Assembly (NCBI RefSeq): GCF_943192995.1
Contig: NZ_CALPCP010000016.1
Span: 1-64,000, forward strand
Length of the DNA: 64,000 nt
Source of the DNA: Flintibacter muris
GTDB taxonomy: Bacteria; Bacillota; Clostridia; Oscillospirales; Oscillospiraceae
Direction: 5' to 3'
A program made the translations under genes and the position numbers. The notes beneath the pieces are model-generated. The model had not been told where the DNA came from. It saw nothing but the letters and a program-made list of their open reading frames with translations, and ran no database searches. The first letter of the stretch is position 1, and each line of letters opens with the position of its first letter. Shown piece by piece: positions 1-8,397 of this stretch.

Positions 1-11
1 AGGATTTTGCT

Positions 12-1043
12 GTGAATCTTCTGCCCTTCCGCGTCTATCAGATTCTTTCTGAATACACCGATGGAGACCACGCCCTGGCCATGGGGGAACTATTACGCCT
101 GCTGCGGACGGAGTATGGTCTGCGATGCGACCGCCGGGCGGCATATGCTGCCTTGGACAAGCTGCGGGCTGTTGGCTATCACATTCCGGAGTACCAGGAC
201 GACGGCGAGGGCTACCGGCTGCTGTCCCGTTCCCTGGAACCATCCGAGGTCCAGTTGTTGTCGGATGCTGTGTCCGCCTTTCCGGGTATCTCACAGCGTC
301 AGTGTGAACAGCTGCTGGTGAAGCTTCAGCAGGGCCTGAGCCGCTGGCAGCGGGCACAATGCCGCCCTCTCGTCGTTGGAGTGCCTTGGCGTGGTATGAA
401 TCATGAAACATTCTTGTCAGTGGAGGTGCTGAAGGAGGCCGTTTCGTGCCGCTGTCAAGTGGAGTTTCAGTACATGGAGTGCGGTATGGACAAGCGCCTC
501 CATCCCCGCCGGGAGCGGCCTTACCGGGTATCGCCCTACGGCCTATGCTTCGCCAACGGGAACTACTACCTGATTTGCCGGTATCAGGGGGCGGAGGACA
601 TCAGCCATTACCGGGTGGATCGGATTCAGTCCCCGGTCTTGCTGGATGAGCAGACCGTCGAACCGCTGCCAGCCGGGCTGGATTTGGCACGATATGTCCG
701 GGAGCGAGTATACCCCTTTCCCGGCAAAGCTGTTCATGCGGTGTTGCGCTGTGAGAGTGATTTGCTCAACGATGTGCTGGACCGCTTTGGCATGGAAACC
801 CAGCTTCGGGACAATGGGGATGGGACCTTTGACGCGGTAGTGTTTACCGGAGCCGCTGGGCTGAAATTCTGGGCGCTACAATACGTGGGGGGCTGTCAGG
901 TCCTGGAGCCGCTCTGGCTGAGACAGGAGATTGGCGATTCCCTGCGGATGGGATGGAACAACTACCAAAAAGTGCCAGAAGCATCGTCTGGCAGTGAAAT
1001 GGAACAACTACCAAAAAGTGCCAGAAGCATCGTCTGGCAGTGA
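12..1043 (+). CDS. WYL-domain (YafY/PafC-type) transcriptional regulator
   Basis: This 343-residue protein has an N-terminal winged helix-turn-helix (about residues 1-65) followed by a WYL ligand-sensing domain (about 120-230, with the NYYLICRY strand that corresponds to the WYL motif) and a C-terminal extension. Family members are DNA-binding regulators that sense small ligands or nucleic acid. The GTG start is chosen because AGGA at 1-4 sits seven bases upstream. The last 30 or so residues are altered: a 46-bp tandem duplication shifts the frame, so the protein ends in a repeat-encoded tail. Without the second copy it would end shortly after EASSGSE. The target genes are unknown; the downstream VOC gene is broken. 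Confidence 0.85.
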   Translation: MNLLPFRVYQILSEYTDGDHALAMGELLRLLRTEYGLRCDRRAAYAALDKLRAVGYHIPEYQDDGEGYRLLSRSLEPSEVQLLSDAVSAFPGISQRQCEQLLVKLQQGLSRWQRAQCRPLVVGVPWRGMNHETFLSVEVLKEAVSCRCQVEFQYMECGMDKRLHPRRERPYRVSPYGLCFANGNYYLICRYQGAEDISHYRVDRIQSPVLLDEQTVEPLPAGLDLARYVRERVYPFPGKAVHAVLRCESDLLNDVLDRFGMETQLRDNGDGTFDAVVFTGAAGLKFWALQYVGGCQVLEPLWLRQEIGDSLRMGWNNYQKVPEASSGSEMEQLPKSARSIVWQ

Positions 1044-1045
1044 AA
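953..1045. repeat. 46-bp tandem duplication
   Basis: Two head-to-tail copies (953-998 and 999-1044, the match running one base further) lie over the 3' end of the WYL gene. Each unit contains an inverted repeat TGCCAGA...TCTGGCA and a TGA. Because 46 is not a multiple of three, the reading frame changes between copies and the regulator stops in the second copy. Confidence 0.95.
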
Positions 1046-1154
1046 GCGAGTAAGAAAATATTGCTCACTTCTCGCAAACACGAAATACATACATTCATTA
1101 AGATTAGATTTTCCAAGTCAAATCTCAAATTCCCCCTTGACAACAGCTTTATAA

Positions 1155-1499
1155 GTATATGTTAAAGGCAGCGCTGAGGCTGTTCATACCTATCAGAGAG
1201 CGTTTGAAGCTGAAATTCTTGGTTTGTACCCTGATGGGAATGGTGGATACATGCACTCTGAACTAAATGCTCATGGGCAGATATTGGCTGTGTCGGAATT
1301 GACAGATGGCCTTGTTGTAGGAAATACCATGCAATTTTGCTTTCATTTCGGCGAAGGCGGGGAAGAGTATGTAAAAAAGGCATATGAAGTTTTGCGGGAA
1401 GAGGCAACTATCTGCATTCCGATGGGTCCATGTGATTATAGTCCTTGTATGTTCTCTTTGATAGATAAATTTGGAGTATATTGGTGTATATTTGTATGA
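1155..1499 (+). pseudogene. VOC (PhnB-like) family protein, 5'-truncated
   Basis: The frame is open from 1155 and encodes a VOC/PhnB-like fold: the opening VKGSAEAVHTYQRAFEAEI matches the first strand and helix seen in complete members such as the gene at 25697. There is no start codon in front of this segment (the upstream codon at 1152 is TAA); the first ATG, at 1224, would delete the first beta-alpha unit. The normal N-terminal strand is therefore missing and the gene is probably a remnant. The end, FGVYWCIF, matches the usual DRFGxxW ending of the family. Any product would have no assignable substrate. Confidence 0.7.
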
Positions 1500-1886
1500 T
1501 AAACTGCAGTTTATCGGGCAGTTATATCATAAAAATTGGAAAGGACATGATGGTGGCTTCCTGAACCGCCCTGTCCTTAAAATGGGTGGCTTTGATACCC
1601 CCTATTTTGCAAGAGGAAACGGCGGTTCAGTTTGAACCGCCGTTAAAATATTCCGTTCATTCCTAAATAGTATGTTAGAACTGCGCTATGGCAACAGGAA
1701 AGCAGCATTTCTAAAACTCCCAATTCGCTTTTGTGTTCCCGGTGACTAAAATCCGATGTTCTAGTGTATAAGCATTCATTTCTACAAAATTATCTGAATT
1801 TATCTTGTCCATGATGCGTGTGCAAATTTCAAGAAGAAAGCTGCCCCAAAATCGGAGCAGCTTTTTTTCAAAACAAGGGCATGAAT
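1500..1886. other. Intergenic region with two hairpins
   Basis: No convincing gene is seen. It holds a perfect 12-bp inverted repeat at 1618-1644 (AACGGCGGTTCA stem) and the terminator at 1838-1868. The sequence is AT-rich and probably separates the VOC remnant from the convergent sigma-factor operon. Confidence 0.6.
1838..1868. terminator. Bidirectional intrinsic terminator
   Basis: Stem AAGCTGC/GCAGCTT followed by seven T on the plus strand and a T-rich tract on the minus strand. It lies just beyond the stop of the minus-strand anti-sigma-like gene and would end that operon. Confidence 0.7.
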
Positions 1887-2624
1887 CTACTTAATATTTC
1901 TCAAAGCGTCTAACACATTTTCCAGTTCCGCTGTATCAGTAAAAACGCCAATATAGTAATCTCCAGAATGAATATAAGCCGCCTCATCTTTTTCAAGAAG
2001 CGATATTGTTATATCCTCCTGACTGGAATAAATGCTTATATCAGTTTCCGGTTCATAGTTCATAACACATACAGTAAAAGAGTCTCCGAGTAGTTCCGGA
2101 TTGGGTACAACCTCTCCGCCGTCCTCTGCAAATTCTGGTTCTGGTATCTCGCCGGTAATGTATTCAATTCTCAACATATTATACTGGGTTCCATCTTTCA
2201 TCGTTGTGTTATAAACGCTTCCGCGCCCATAGTGAAAACCGTCTGGCAACTGATTGGGAAGGTGTTCTGCTAATGGATGTGCCAAGGTTTCTTCTTCTGT
2301 CAGGCTTGCCACTTCTGCCGATTCTACATTTTCTTCGCTCTCGGTGCTAGGATATACGGCAACGCTGTATGTTGATGTCATCCCATCGCTGTTTCCGGCA
2401 TCAATTCCAGCAGTGCCGCCAGTACCGGGAATCGAAATTCCACCGAGTATTGTTGAAGAATCCTGCTGTAAAAGAGCAGTAGTGCCTGCAACAATAAGGC
2501 ACAGGCAAGCTGCCATTGCACCCCAAGCCTTCCAATTCATTTTTTTCTTCATAGTTATTTTAGCCCCTTTCACAATGTCGTCATCAAGTTCACCAAGGAC
2601 TTCAAAGAAATCTTCTTTTCTCAT
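1887..2624 (-). CDS. Anti-sigma-factor-like membrane protein
   Basis: This 245-residue protein has a short cytoplasmic N-terminus (about 1-30), one membrane segment (WGAMAACLCLIVAGTTALL, about 33-51) and an acidic extracytoplasmic domain. Its start overlaps the stop of the upstream sigma gene by ATGA, the usual arrangement for an ECF sigma factor and its membrane anti-sigma partner. The same layout and a similar GAMAACxxxLIVA membrane segment recur in the pair at 28009-29399. Anti-sigma activity is inferred from gene order and topology; no ZAS-type zinc motif is visible. Confidence 0.65.
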   Translation of the reverse strand: MRKEDFFEVLGELDDDIVKGAKITMKKKMNWKAWGAMAACLCLIVAGTTALLQQDSSTILGGISIPGTGGTAGIDAGNSDGMTSTYSVAVYPSTESEENVESAEVASLTEEETLAHPLAEHLPNQLPDGFHYGRGSVYNTTMKDGTQYNMLRIEYITGEIPEPEFAEDGGEVVPNPELLGDSFTVCVMNYEPETDISIYSSQEDITISLLEKDEAAYIHSGDYYIGVFTDTAELENVLDALRNIK

Positions 2625-3181
2625 ATCTCAAAGCCCCTTTCTGTCAAATATGCTTTTAACTCTTTTCTTGTCCGTTCCAGTGTCTTTGATACGGTTCCCT
2701 GCAACATTCCATTGTCATGTGCAATTTCTGTGACTGAGTCCGCATACCAATAGCGCCGTACAAATATATTTCGCTTGCTTACCGAAAGACTTCTGACGAA
2801 TGAATTGATAGCCTTTATTAGTTCCTGACGGTCAATGATTTGCTCCACATCATCAACGTCCGATATGCAGTCGGTCAATTCGTCTAAAACAAGTGTTATT
2901 TTTTCCCCACCGCGTTTTTCGGTATGATTGTGCTTGTACCTGTTAAAAGCTAGGTTCCGTGTGATTTTACCGAGGAATGTTGCCAACTGTTCAGGCCAAT
3001 GGGTTGGCATGGAGTTCCAGGCGTTTAGATAGGTATCATTGACACATTCCTCTGCATCTTCTTCATTGTTTAAAATATTCCTTGCAATAGCTTTGCAGTA
3101 ATGACCATATTTATCGGATGTTACTTTTATGGCTTGGTCATTCCTATCCCAATAGAGCTGGATTATGCCATTATCATCCAT
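2621..3181 (-). CDS. ECF-type RNA polymerase sigma factor
   Basis: A 186-residue sigma-70 family protein with region 2 (about 10-80, including EEDAEECVNDTYLNAWN) and region 4 (about 125-180, RRYWYADSVTEIAHDNGM helix-turn-helix). The ATG at 3181 is chosen because GGAAGGAGG precedes it at ideal distance; an in-frame upstream ATG at 3232 lacks a ribosome site. It probably directs its own operon and unknown extracytoplasmic-stress targets, held by the overlapping membrane protein. Confidence 0.85.
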   Translation of the reverse strand: MDDNGIIQLYWDRNDQAIKVTSDKYGHYCKAIARNILNNEEDAEECVNDTYLNAWNSMPTHWPEQLATFLGKITRNLAFNRYKHNHTEKRGGEKITLVLDELTDCISDVDDVEQIIDRQELIKAINSFVRSLSVSKRNIFVRRYWYADSVTEIAHDNGMLQGTVSKTLERTRKELKAYLTERGFEI

Positions 3182-3287
3182 ACAAATCCTCCTTCCACCT
3201 ATATACACAACTTCTAGGCAAAAATCTGACACCTATTTTGAAAAATTTTTTTCTTATTATATCATAATGCCTACATGATATCATTAA

Positions 3288-3317
3288 AAATGGGCCAGAA
3301 CAGTGTCTGGCCCATTT
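3288..3317 (-). terminator. Intrinsic terminator after transposase
   Basis: Perfect 12-bp stem AAATGGGCCAGA/TCTGGCCCATTT; reading on the minus strand it is followed by TTTTTAAT. It would end transcription of the transposase/Mrr unit before the ECF sigma gene. Confidence 0.8.
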
Positions 3318-3331
3318 CAAAATCATTATTA

Positions 3332-4522
3332 TCACACCACATTAGGGAATTGACCTTTGGTGTTAATGTCAAGCGGACGAGATTTTATGCTGTCATAGGA
3401 TTCTTTGTAATCATCCCAACTGTCTGCAAGAGTACGTTTGAGTAGAATAACCCTTTCATCAAGTGATAAACCTTTATGTATCCATTGCAATGTAAACAAA
3501 GCCATGTATTGATTCAAATACTTTGTTGCTGGGATACGTTCTGCTGATTCTGGCATGAATTTTTCTATCTGTGAATGAATTCCATTGACATTTGCAAGAT
3601 TATATCTGCCTTCAGTGTGCTTATCTGCTTTGATTTGAACATGACGAATATTTTCGCTCTTTGCCAAAATCGGATAGGCTGAATGACTGTCAGTAATTAG
3701 AGTGCTATCACTATCAAAATGCCCTGATAACAATTTTTTAACATCTTCTGTTTCTAATCTACCAACAGAAACAGGTTTTGCTATTAAGTTCTTTTCATCA
3801 TCCGCCGCAACAACAATACAGGCCTGTTCATTGCTGATTCCTCTTTTGTATCTCTTGGTGTTCTCCCGCAGTTCCTTTAAATAACCTGGTATTGATATTA
3901 CCCTCGTCCATAGACCATGCTTTTTCAAATATTCCTCTTGATCTGCGTTGGAACAGTTATGCCTGGGAAATCTTTTCAATGTGAATATGAAAAACTCCGG
4001 GTCGCGTTTACCTTTAAATGATACAGTACAAAAACATTCATCACATTGCACTTCACCTTCAAATTTGAAATTATGTTTCCCCTCTGTATCTAATACACTA
4101 TATTGCGCCATCATCCGTTGAAAAAGAATGTCCATGACCTTTAATTTGTGCTGTGCCGCTGTTGATCTACTGACATTCATCTTTTGAGCAAGATTCCCAA
4201 TTGTTTGATTCTCTACAATCCCCACATATAAAGCTGCAAGTTGTGTATCTGACAGACGAGAGTTTTGGTCAAGTATATCTATGTCAGACGAAAATGTCTT
4301 ACCACAATCCTTACAAATTATTCTTGGAGTACCCTTTTTAGACTTTCCATGCTTTTTAATCCTGATACTCCCACAGAATGGACAACTATCCGACGTTTTA
4401 ATTTCCTTTTTCCCTTTACTTTCCGACCTTTTTGCTTGTGCCATGATTATCAGTTCATCCAGTTGGTCAGCTGTCAAACTATCAAGGCCACCCTTCAACG
4501 CTTCGTTGAAGAAGTCGGACAT
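3332..4522 (-). mobile_element. IS1595-family (ISXO2-like) transposase
   Basis: A 396-residue transposase with an N-terminal zinc ribbon (CPFCGSIRIKKHG...CKDC, about residues 47-72), a helix-turn-helix (NQTIGNLAQKMNVSRSTAAQH) and an ISXO2-like DDE catalytic core (CDECF around 165, ITDSHSAYPIL around 283, then NGIHSQIEKFM). It appears intact. AGGAGG precedes the ATG. IS1595 elements are known to carry passenger genes, and here an Mrr-like nuclease gene lies 54 bases upstream on the same strand. I could not find convincing terminal inverted repeats or target duplications, so the ends of the element are undefined. Confidence 0.85.
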
Positions 4523-4576
4523 TGTAAAACCTCCTAATGCTATTAAATTGTTTGCACCCTCTGCGGTGCTTACCCT

Positions 4577-5254
4577 TCAACCATAGTCAAGACTTGCTAG
4601 AATCGCTTTTTTCTGCCGCTCGAGTGCCATCCTCCGATATTTGAGAGCTTTTTGTTGTAAGCGTTCCTCCTCCTTCAAGTATTCCTCCGCCATATCAAAA
4701 TCAGATTGGAGTTGAAGTCTGTACTCGTCTTTATCACTTAATTCTGGTACAATATGCTCTTGTTCAGTTGCTACAGATCGTTTAGCGTATTCTGCGTTTT
4801 TAATTGCACTCGAAATAATTATTCCCAATAAACCAGTATGTTGATATTTTGCTTTCTTGGAATTACAAGTGTCTTTAATTTCATCCCATTCAGAATCCGC
4901 AATGATCTCTACACCCAATTTTTTGGCATAAGTTCTGGCATTGAATGTCACTTCGTTATTGGTAATGACAACGGGCTTTCCAATATTATTGTAAAATGCC
5001 GCTCCAGAATAAACCTCTTGAATTGGGCCCTTGCCCAAAGGCTTGTTGTAATACTTGCATTGAATGTAATATGAATATTTAACCCCTTGAATATTCACAC
5101 TCGCTTCAATGTCAATACCTCCATCATTAGCTTTACCTACTCTGTTAGCTGTGAGTCCAGCCAGTCGAAGAAAGTCTACCGTTTTGTTTTCAAACTCTGT
5201 ACCTGAATAGCAATTGTTAAAGACGATGTTCTCAGGAATGATGTTCGCCTGCAT
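4577..5254 (-). CDS. Mrr-like restriction endonuclease
   Basis: A 225-residue protein whose first 120 residues carry an Mrr-cat PD-(D/E)XK nuclease core: FENKTVDFLRLAGL, then NDGGIDIEA (catalytic D) and YYIQCKYY (QxK motif), then the KPVVITNNEVTFNARTYAKKL segment typical of Mrr. The C-terminal half is a charged, coiled-coil-like helix rich in EEYLKEEERLQQKALK. AGGAGG lies nine bases before the ATG. Mrr nucleases cut modified DNA and act in defence. Position directly upstream of an IS1595 transposase in the same orientation suggests either a passenger gene or a defence gene next to an IS. Confidence 0.75.
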   Translation of the reverse strand: MQANIIPENIVFNNCYSGTEFENKTVDFLRLAGLTANRVGKANDGGIDIEASVNIQGVKYSYYIQCKYYNKPLGKGPIQEVYSGAAFYNNIGKPVVITNNEVTFNARTYAKKLGVEIIADSEWDEIKDTCNSKKAKYQHTGLLGIIISSAIKNAEYAKRSVATEQEHIVPELSDKDEYRLQLQSDFDMAEEYLKEEERLQQKALKYRRMALERQKKAILASLDYG

Positions 5255-5648
5255 GATGTATGCCTCCTAAAAAAGTATTGAACTGTTTTTTAAGTTCAAC
5301 ACCACATAGAGGAAGTCAGTACAACACGCTATATGTTCCATTTGGTCGATGATGTATTAGGCCTTTTAACTGTTCAGCCCTCGAACAGAATGATTGATAA
5401 TATAAGCGAACATGAGTAGCTGTCTTTTTCTACTCTCAAAATTCATTTCTTGAAATTCAGAACAATGACCAAAAACAAGATGGTGAAACTGTTTATTATA
5501 ACGAAAGCCGAAAAGAGACTGTCCACCTATGGTGAGCAGTCTCTTTTTGCAGCTGTTGTATAATTATTGCATTGATATAAATATTTATTTAGAAGATTCT
5601 ACCGGGAACACGAAGTCGAATTGGGACTTCTAAAATAGTTGCTTTATG
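5255..5648. other. Intergenic region between nuclease and TOPRIM operon
   Basis: No gene recognised. AT-rich; contains the hairpin at 5511-5548. It probably includes the promoter of the minus-strand Mrr/transposase unit near its left end and the downstream edge of the TOPRIM operon at its right end. Confidence 0.5.
5511..5548. terminator. Intrinsic terminator
   Basis: Stem AAAAGAGACTG/CAGTCTCTTTTT with a nested CACC/GGTG stem in the loop. It can act in either direction and lies downstream of the minus-strand TOPRIM gene. Confidence 0.7.
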
Positions 5649-6362
5649 CTATGTAAAGGAACGGATAGTTTGCTCAAAGTCTCTTGCGCTCTGACAGAGC
5701 CGCGTTACCTGCTGCCAGTTCCGGCAGACAACTGGAGCAAACTCTCTAAAAACTTTGGCGCTCTTTTTTTGGCGTGGAATCCGAACGTCGTGGTACGGTG
5801 CTCCCCTGAGAATGACTTGCTTCCAGGGGTCTTCAATAGACTCGACATTTTCTGGGCCGTCATATGCTGCTACGATCCAGGCTTCCAGACTGTCACAGGG
5901 AACCACAATACAGGTGTCATCTGTGTCAATCAGTTTAGAGGAAATCAAACTTTTCAGATGATCTATGTAGCCGGTTACAGGGGCGCTATGTCTATTGCAG
6001 GGCAGTGTAACCGGGCAGGTTATCGTGTTACAATACAGAGGGTTCAGACTTTCTCTGTCAGGACATACAGTGGGGTCACAGCTGCAATGGGCTGGCTTTT
6101 CTTTCCTGGAGACATCACCATCCATCTGGATGATCAGGAGATCCAGCGCAGGCTGGATACTGTTCATAAACTGCTTTTTGATGGCGGCATGATCTATGCA
6201 CCATTTCCAAACACCTTTCCAGCCATTCTCGTACCGGCCAATTACATCGGGTTCTGGCTGCAATGGATAAAAATTGTTGCGCTCTCCGGTGATTGTATCA
6301 ACAACAGCCTGGAGGATGATAAAGTCTGTTGGACCCTCGCAGACAATTCCAATATTTTTCAT
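5649..6362 (-). CDS. TOPRIM-like (DUF4276-type) nuclease partner
   Basis: A 237-residue protein that opens with IGIVCEGPTDF (acidic E9, D13) and continues with LLIIQMDGDV (D81, D83), the E...DxD signature of TOPRIM folds; SLEAWIVAA follows, as in DUF4276-type proteins. A cysteine-rich insert (about residues 95-127) could bind metal. The ATG overlaps the stop of the AAA ATPase gene (ATGA), so the two are translationally coupled. ATPase plus TOPRIM pairs occur in OLD/Gabija/PARIS-like phage defence; the exact family is not assignable by eye. Function as a nuclease effector is inference. Confidence 0.65.
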   Translation of the reverse strand: MKNIGIVCEGPTDFIILQAVVDTITGERNNFYPLQPEPDVIGRYENGWKGVWKWCIDHAAIKKQFMNSIQPALDLLIIQMDGDVSRKEKPAHCSCDPTVCPDRESLNPLYCNTITCPVTLPCNRHSAPVTGYIDHLKSLISSKLIDTDDTCIVVPCDSLEAWIVAAYDGPENVESIEDPWKQVILRGAPYHDVRIPRQKKSAKVFREFAPVVCRNWQQVTRLCQSARDFEQTIRSFT

Positions 6363-7543
6363 AGCGGCGTGGGGACACCTCCCAGTCTGCCGTTGATCCA
6401 AAGCCGGGACAGAGGCTGGCCTTCGTTGATCAGCTCCTGGGAGACAAGAATCCGCTTGATTTGCGCATAACCATGGGAGTCCCGATCCAAAGCGAACAGG
6501 CGAATGTCGTCATTGCGCAGGTCCAGACCGTCCAGGACCAGCGGGTTATGAGTTGTCAGAAAAACGTGCTTCTTGTGCTGAATGACCTGTTCACAGAAAA
6601 CCTGAATCATTTTCTTGGCGAGCCGAGGATTTAAGGCATGGTCAAAACTATCTACAGCGAAAATAGAAGGGGCCTGTGGGTGCATGGCCAGAGCCAGCAT
6701 GAACAGCACATACAGCGCACCCTCACTGGCATCGTAGCCGGTGAACTGCGCAGACGCTTTCATATAGCGGTCTGCAAATTGAATAACCTGTCGTGGAGAA
6801 GGGATGTTGGAATTGATAGTACTCTTTTTAGGTGCGCCTACGGTGATATCAGATGCCCAATCGATCATATCCAGGATATCATCCATGTATAGATCACCAA
6901 AACAAAGATCGCCATCTTTTTCGTGAATGAGAGCATCAATTGCTTCAGCCAAACGACCGCCATTCAGGCCGATAGGGGTAGTTTGGTTTGGGTCGGGAGT
7001 TGTTCCGCGCAGGGTCATTGTATTTGGTTGAAAGATACCATATGAGGAAAAGTCCTGTGCTATTTTTCGGCTTGCCGCCAAATCCTCGTTGTTGTCAATT
7101 AAAAAAAAGCCAATATGATTGTTGGTTTGCTGCTGGGAGGCATGGCTGCGCCCCCACTTTTTTATGCCATTGAGGAAAAATGCTTCTGCGTGATATTTCC
7201 AATAGTCGCTATCTGTAGGGGTTGTGAGGTGAACGTCATATTGGCACACATCAGAGGAGTCATCATCATCCCACTCCAAAGAGAGATCCACTGTTAGTTT
7301 CTGACGACTAATCCCCTTAAAATTAGACTTATAGAGTGAGGGGATGCTTAGCCTAACGCCTCTCCTTTGTAGGCTTGCAGAGTCAACACGATCTGTCATG
7401 GCCGCGCTGAGCAGTCCAATAGCCTCCAAAATTGTAGACTTCCCAGAACCGTTGGCACCAATGAACACATTGACTTTCCCAGGCTCAAAAGCTATATTAT
7501 ATAGACACTTAAAGTTGCCAAAGCTGATTTTTCGCAAATTCAT
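6359..7543 (-). CDS. AAA (ABC/SMC-type) ATPase, defence-associated
   Basis: A 394-residue ATPase with Walker A GANGSGKST (residues 29-37), a long middle region, and a C-terminal half with IFAVDSFDHALNPRLAKK and the switch histidine segment VFLTTHNPLVLDGL. The Walker B acidic pair reads D-S-F-D rather than the common DEPE. The ATG at 7543 has GGAAGGGGTG in front; upstream in-frame ATGs lack a site. It forms an operon with the overlapping TOPRIM-like gene, and is probably the sensor/motor of a two-gene antiphage system. A TATACT -10 lies about 30 bases upstream on the minus strand. Confidence 0.75.
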   Translation of the reverse strand: MNLRKISFGNFKCLYNIAFEPGKVNVFIGANGSGKSTILEAIGLLSAAMTDRVDSASLQRRGVRLSIPSLYKSNFKGISRQKLTVDLSLEWDDDDSSDVCQYDVHLTTPTDSDYWKYHAEAFFLNGIKKWGRSHASQQQTNNHIGFFLIDNNEDLAASRKIAQDFSSYGIFQPNTMTLRGTTPDPNQTTPIGLNGGRLAEAIDALIHEKDGDLCFGDLYMDDILDMIDWASDITVGAPKKSTINSNIPSPRQVIQFADRYMKASAQFTGYDASEGALYVLFMLALAMHPQAPSIFAVDSFDHALNPRLAKKMIQVFCEQVIQHKKHVFLTTHNPLVLDGLDLRNDDIRLFALDRDSHGYAQIKRILVSQELINEGQPLSRLWINGRLGGVPTPL

Positions 7544-7664
7544 GCCATCACCCCTTCCGTTGGATACAAATACAGTATAACACATCGAACAAATTAAATA
7601 CAGCATTTTTTGTAGATTTTGGCTTATTTAATTTGATGGAACAAAAATTCCATAAGCAAGATGC

Positions 7665-7699
7665 TTCTAACAAAAATCTAACACTCAGATTGGTACAAT
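7665..7699 (+). promoter_or_regulatory. Response-regulator promoter with TCTAAC direct repeats
   Basis: TCTAAC at 7666-7671 and 7677-7682 (11-bp period), then 11 bases, then a TACAAT -10 at 7694-7699. The repeats sit where a -35 box should be, the usual place for an OmpR-class activator. The same arrangement is found at 9557 and 32512. Confidence 0.75.
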
Positions 7700-7722
7700 A
7701 AGAAGAAAAAGGGGGTGTAGCT

Positions 7723-8397
7723 TTGAGAATTTTGCTGGTTGAAGATGAACGGCGGCTTTCCGGCTATATTGCAAAGGGCCTGCAAAACAGCGGCTACGCG
7801 GTGGATGCCGTTTATGACGGGGAGGCGACCCTATATGAGTATGGGGTAAACAGCTATGACCTGATCATTCTGGACCTGAACCTTCCCAAAGTGGATGGGC
7901 TGGATGTCCTGCGGGAGATTCGGAAGACTGACGGCAGCATCAAAGTCATTATCCTGTCCGCCCGCAGTAAAGTGAGCGACCGGATCCTGGGGCTGGATGA
8001 CGGAGCGAACGACTACCTGATCAAGCCCTTTGATTTTGGGGAGCTGGAGGCGCGTATCCGGAACCTGCTGCGCCGTGAATTTTTGCAGGTGCCGTCAATC
8101 GTGTCGCTGGGAGGCCTGAGCCTGGATACAAAAGCCAAGCGGGTCACATTCCATGGTACAGAGGTCGTTTTGACACGCAAGGAGTACGGTATTCTGGAGT
8201 ACCTGATGTTTCATCAGAACCAGGTAATCAGTGCGGAGGAGTTGACAGAGCACATCTGGAACAACACGTTTGATCCGTTCTCCAACACCGTACGCTACCA
8301 TATCCACTCGTTGAAAAAGAAGTTGCATATGGCCTGCCGGATAGAATATATCAAAACCATCCGAGGACAGGGCTATATCATGGAGGCGCCGCAATGA
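7723..8397 (+). CDS. OmpR-family response regulator
   Basis: A 224-residue two-component regulator: receiver domain (1-115; acidic ED at 7-8, phospho-acceptor D51 in LIILDLNLP, K in IKPFDFGE) and a winged-helix DNA-binding domain (125-222, TRKEYGILEYLMF, HIHSLKKKL, RTIRGQGYIM). It starts at TTG with GGGGGTG upstream. It overlaps the sensor kinase by ATGA. The direct repeats in its own promoter and in the promoter of the exporter operon at 9631 suggest it activates itself and the exporter, probably in response to antimicrobial peptides. Confidence 0.92.
   Translation: MRILLVEDERRLSGYIAKGLQNSGYAVDAVYDGEATLYEYGVNSYDLIILDLNLPKVDGLDVLREIRKTDGSIKVIILSARSKVSDRILGLDDGANDYLIKPFDFGELEARIRNLLRREFLQVPSIVSLGGLSLDTKAKRVTFHGTEVVLTRKEYGILEYLMFHQNQVISAEELTEHIWNNTFDPFSNTVRYHIHSLKKKLHMACRIEYIKTIRGQGYIMEAPQ

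Noticed and set aside
3332-5648. Terminal inverted repeats of the IS1595-type element
   Set aside because: I searched both flanks by eye and found only terminator hairpins; ends left undefined.
5646-6470. 274-codon plus-strand ORF
   Set aside because: It is antisense to the TOPRIM-like gene, which has clear motifs and an ATGA overlap with the ATPase.
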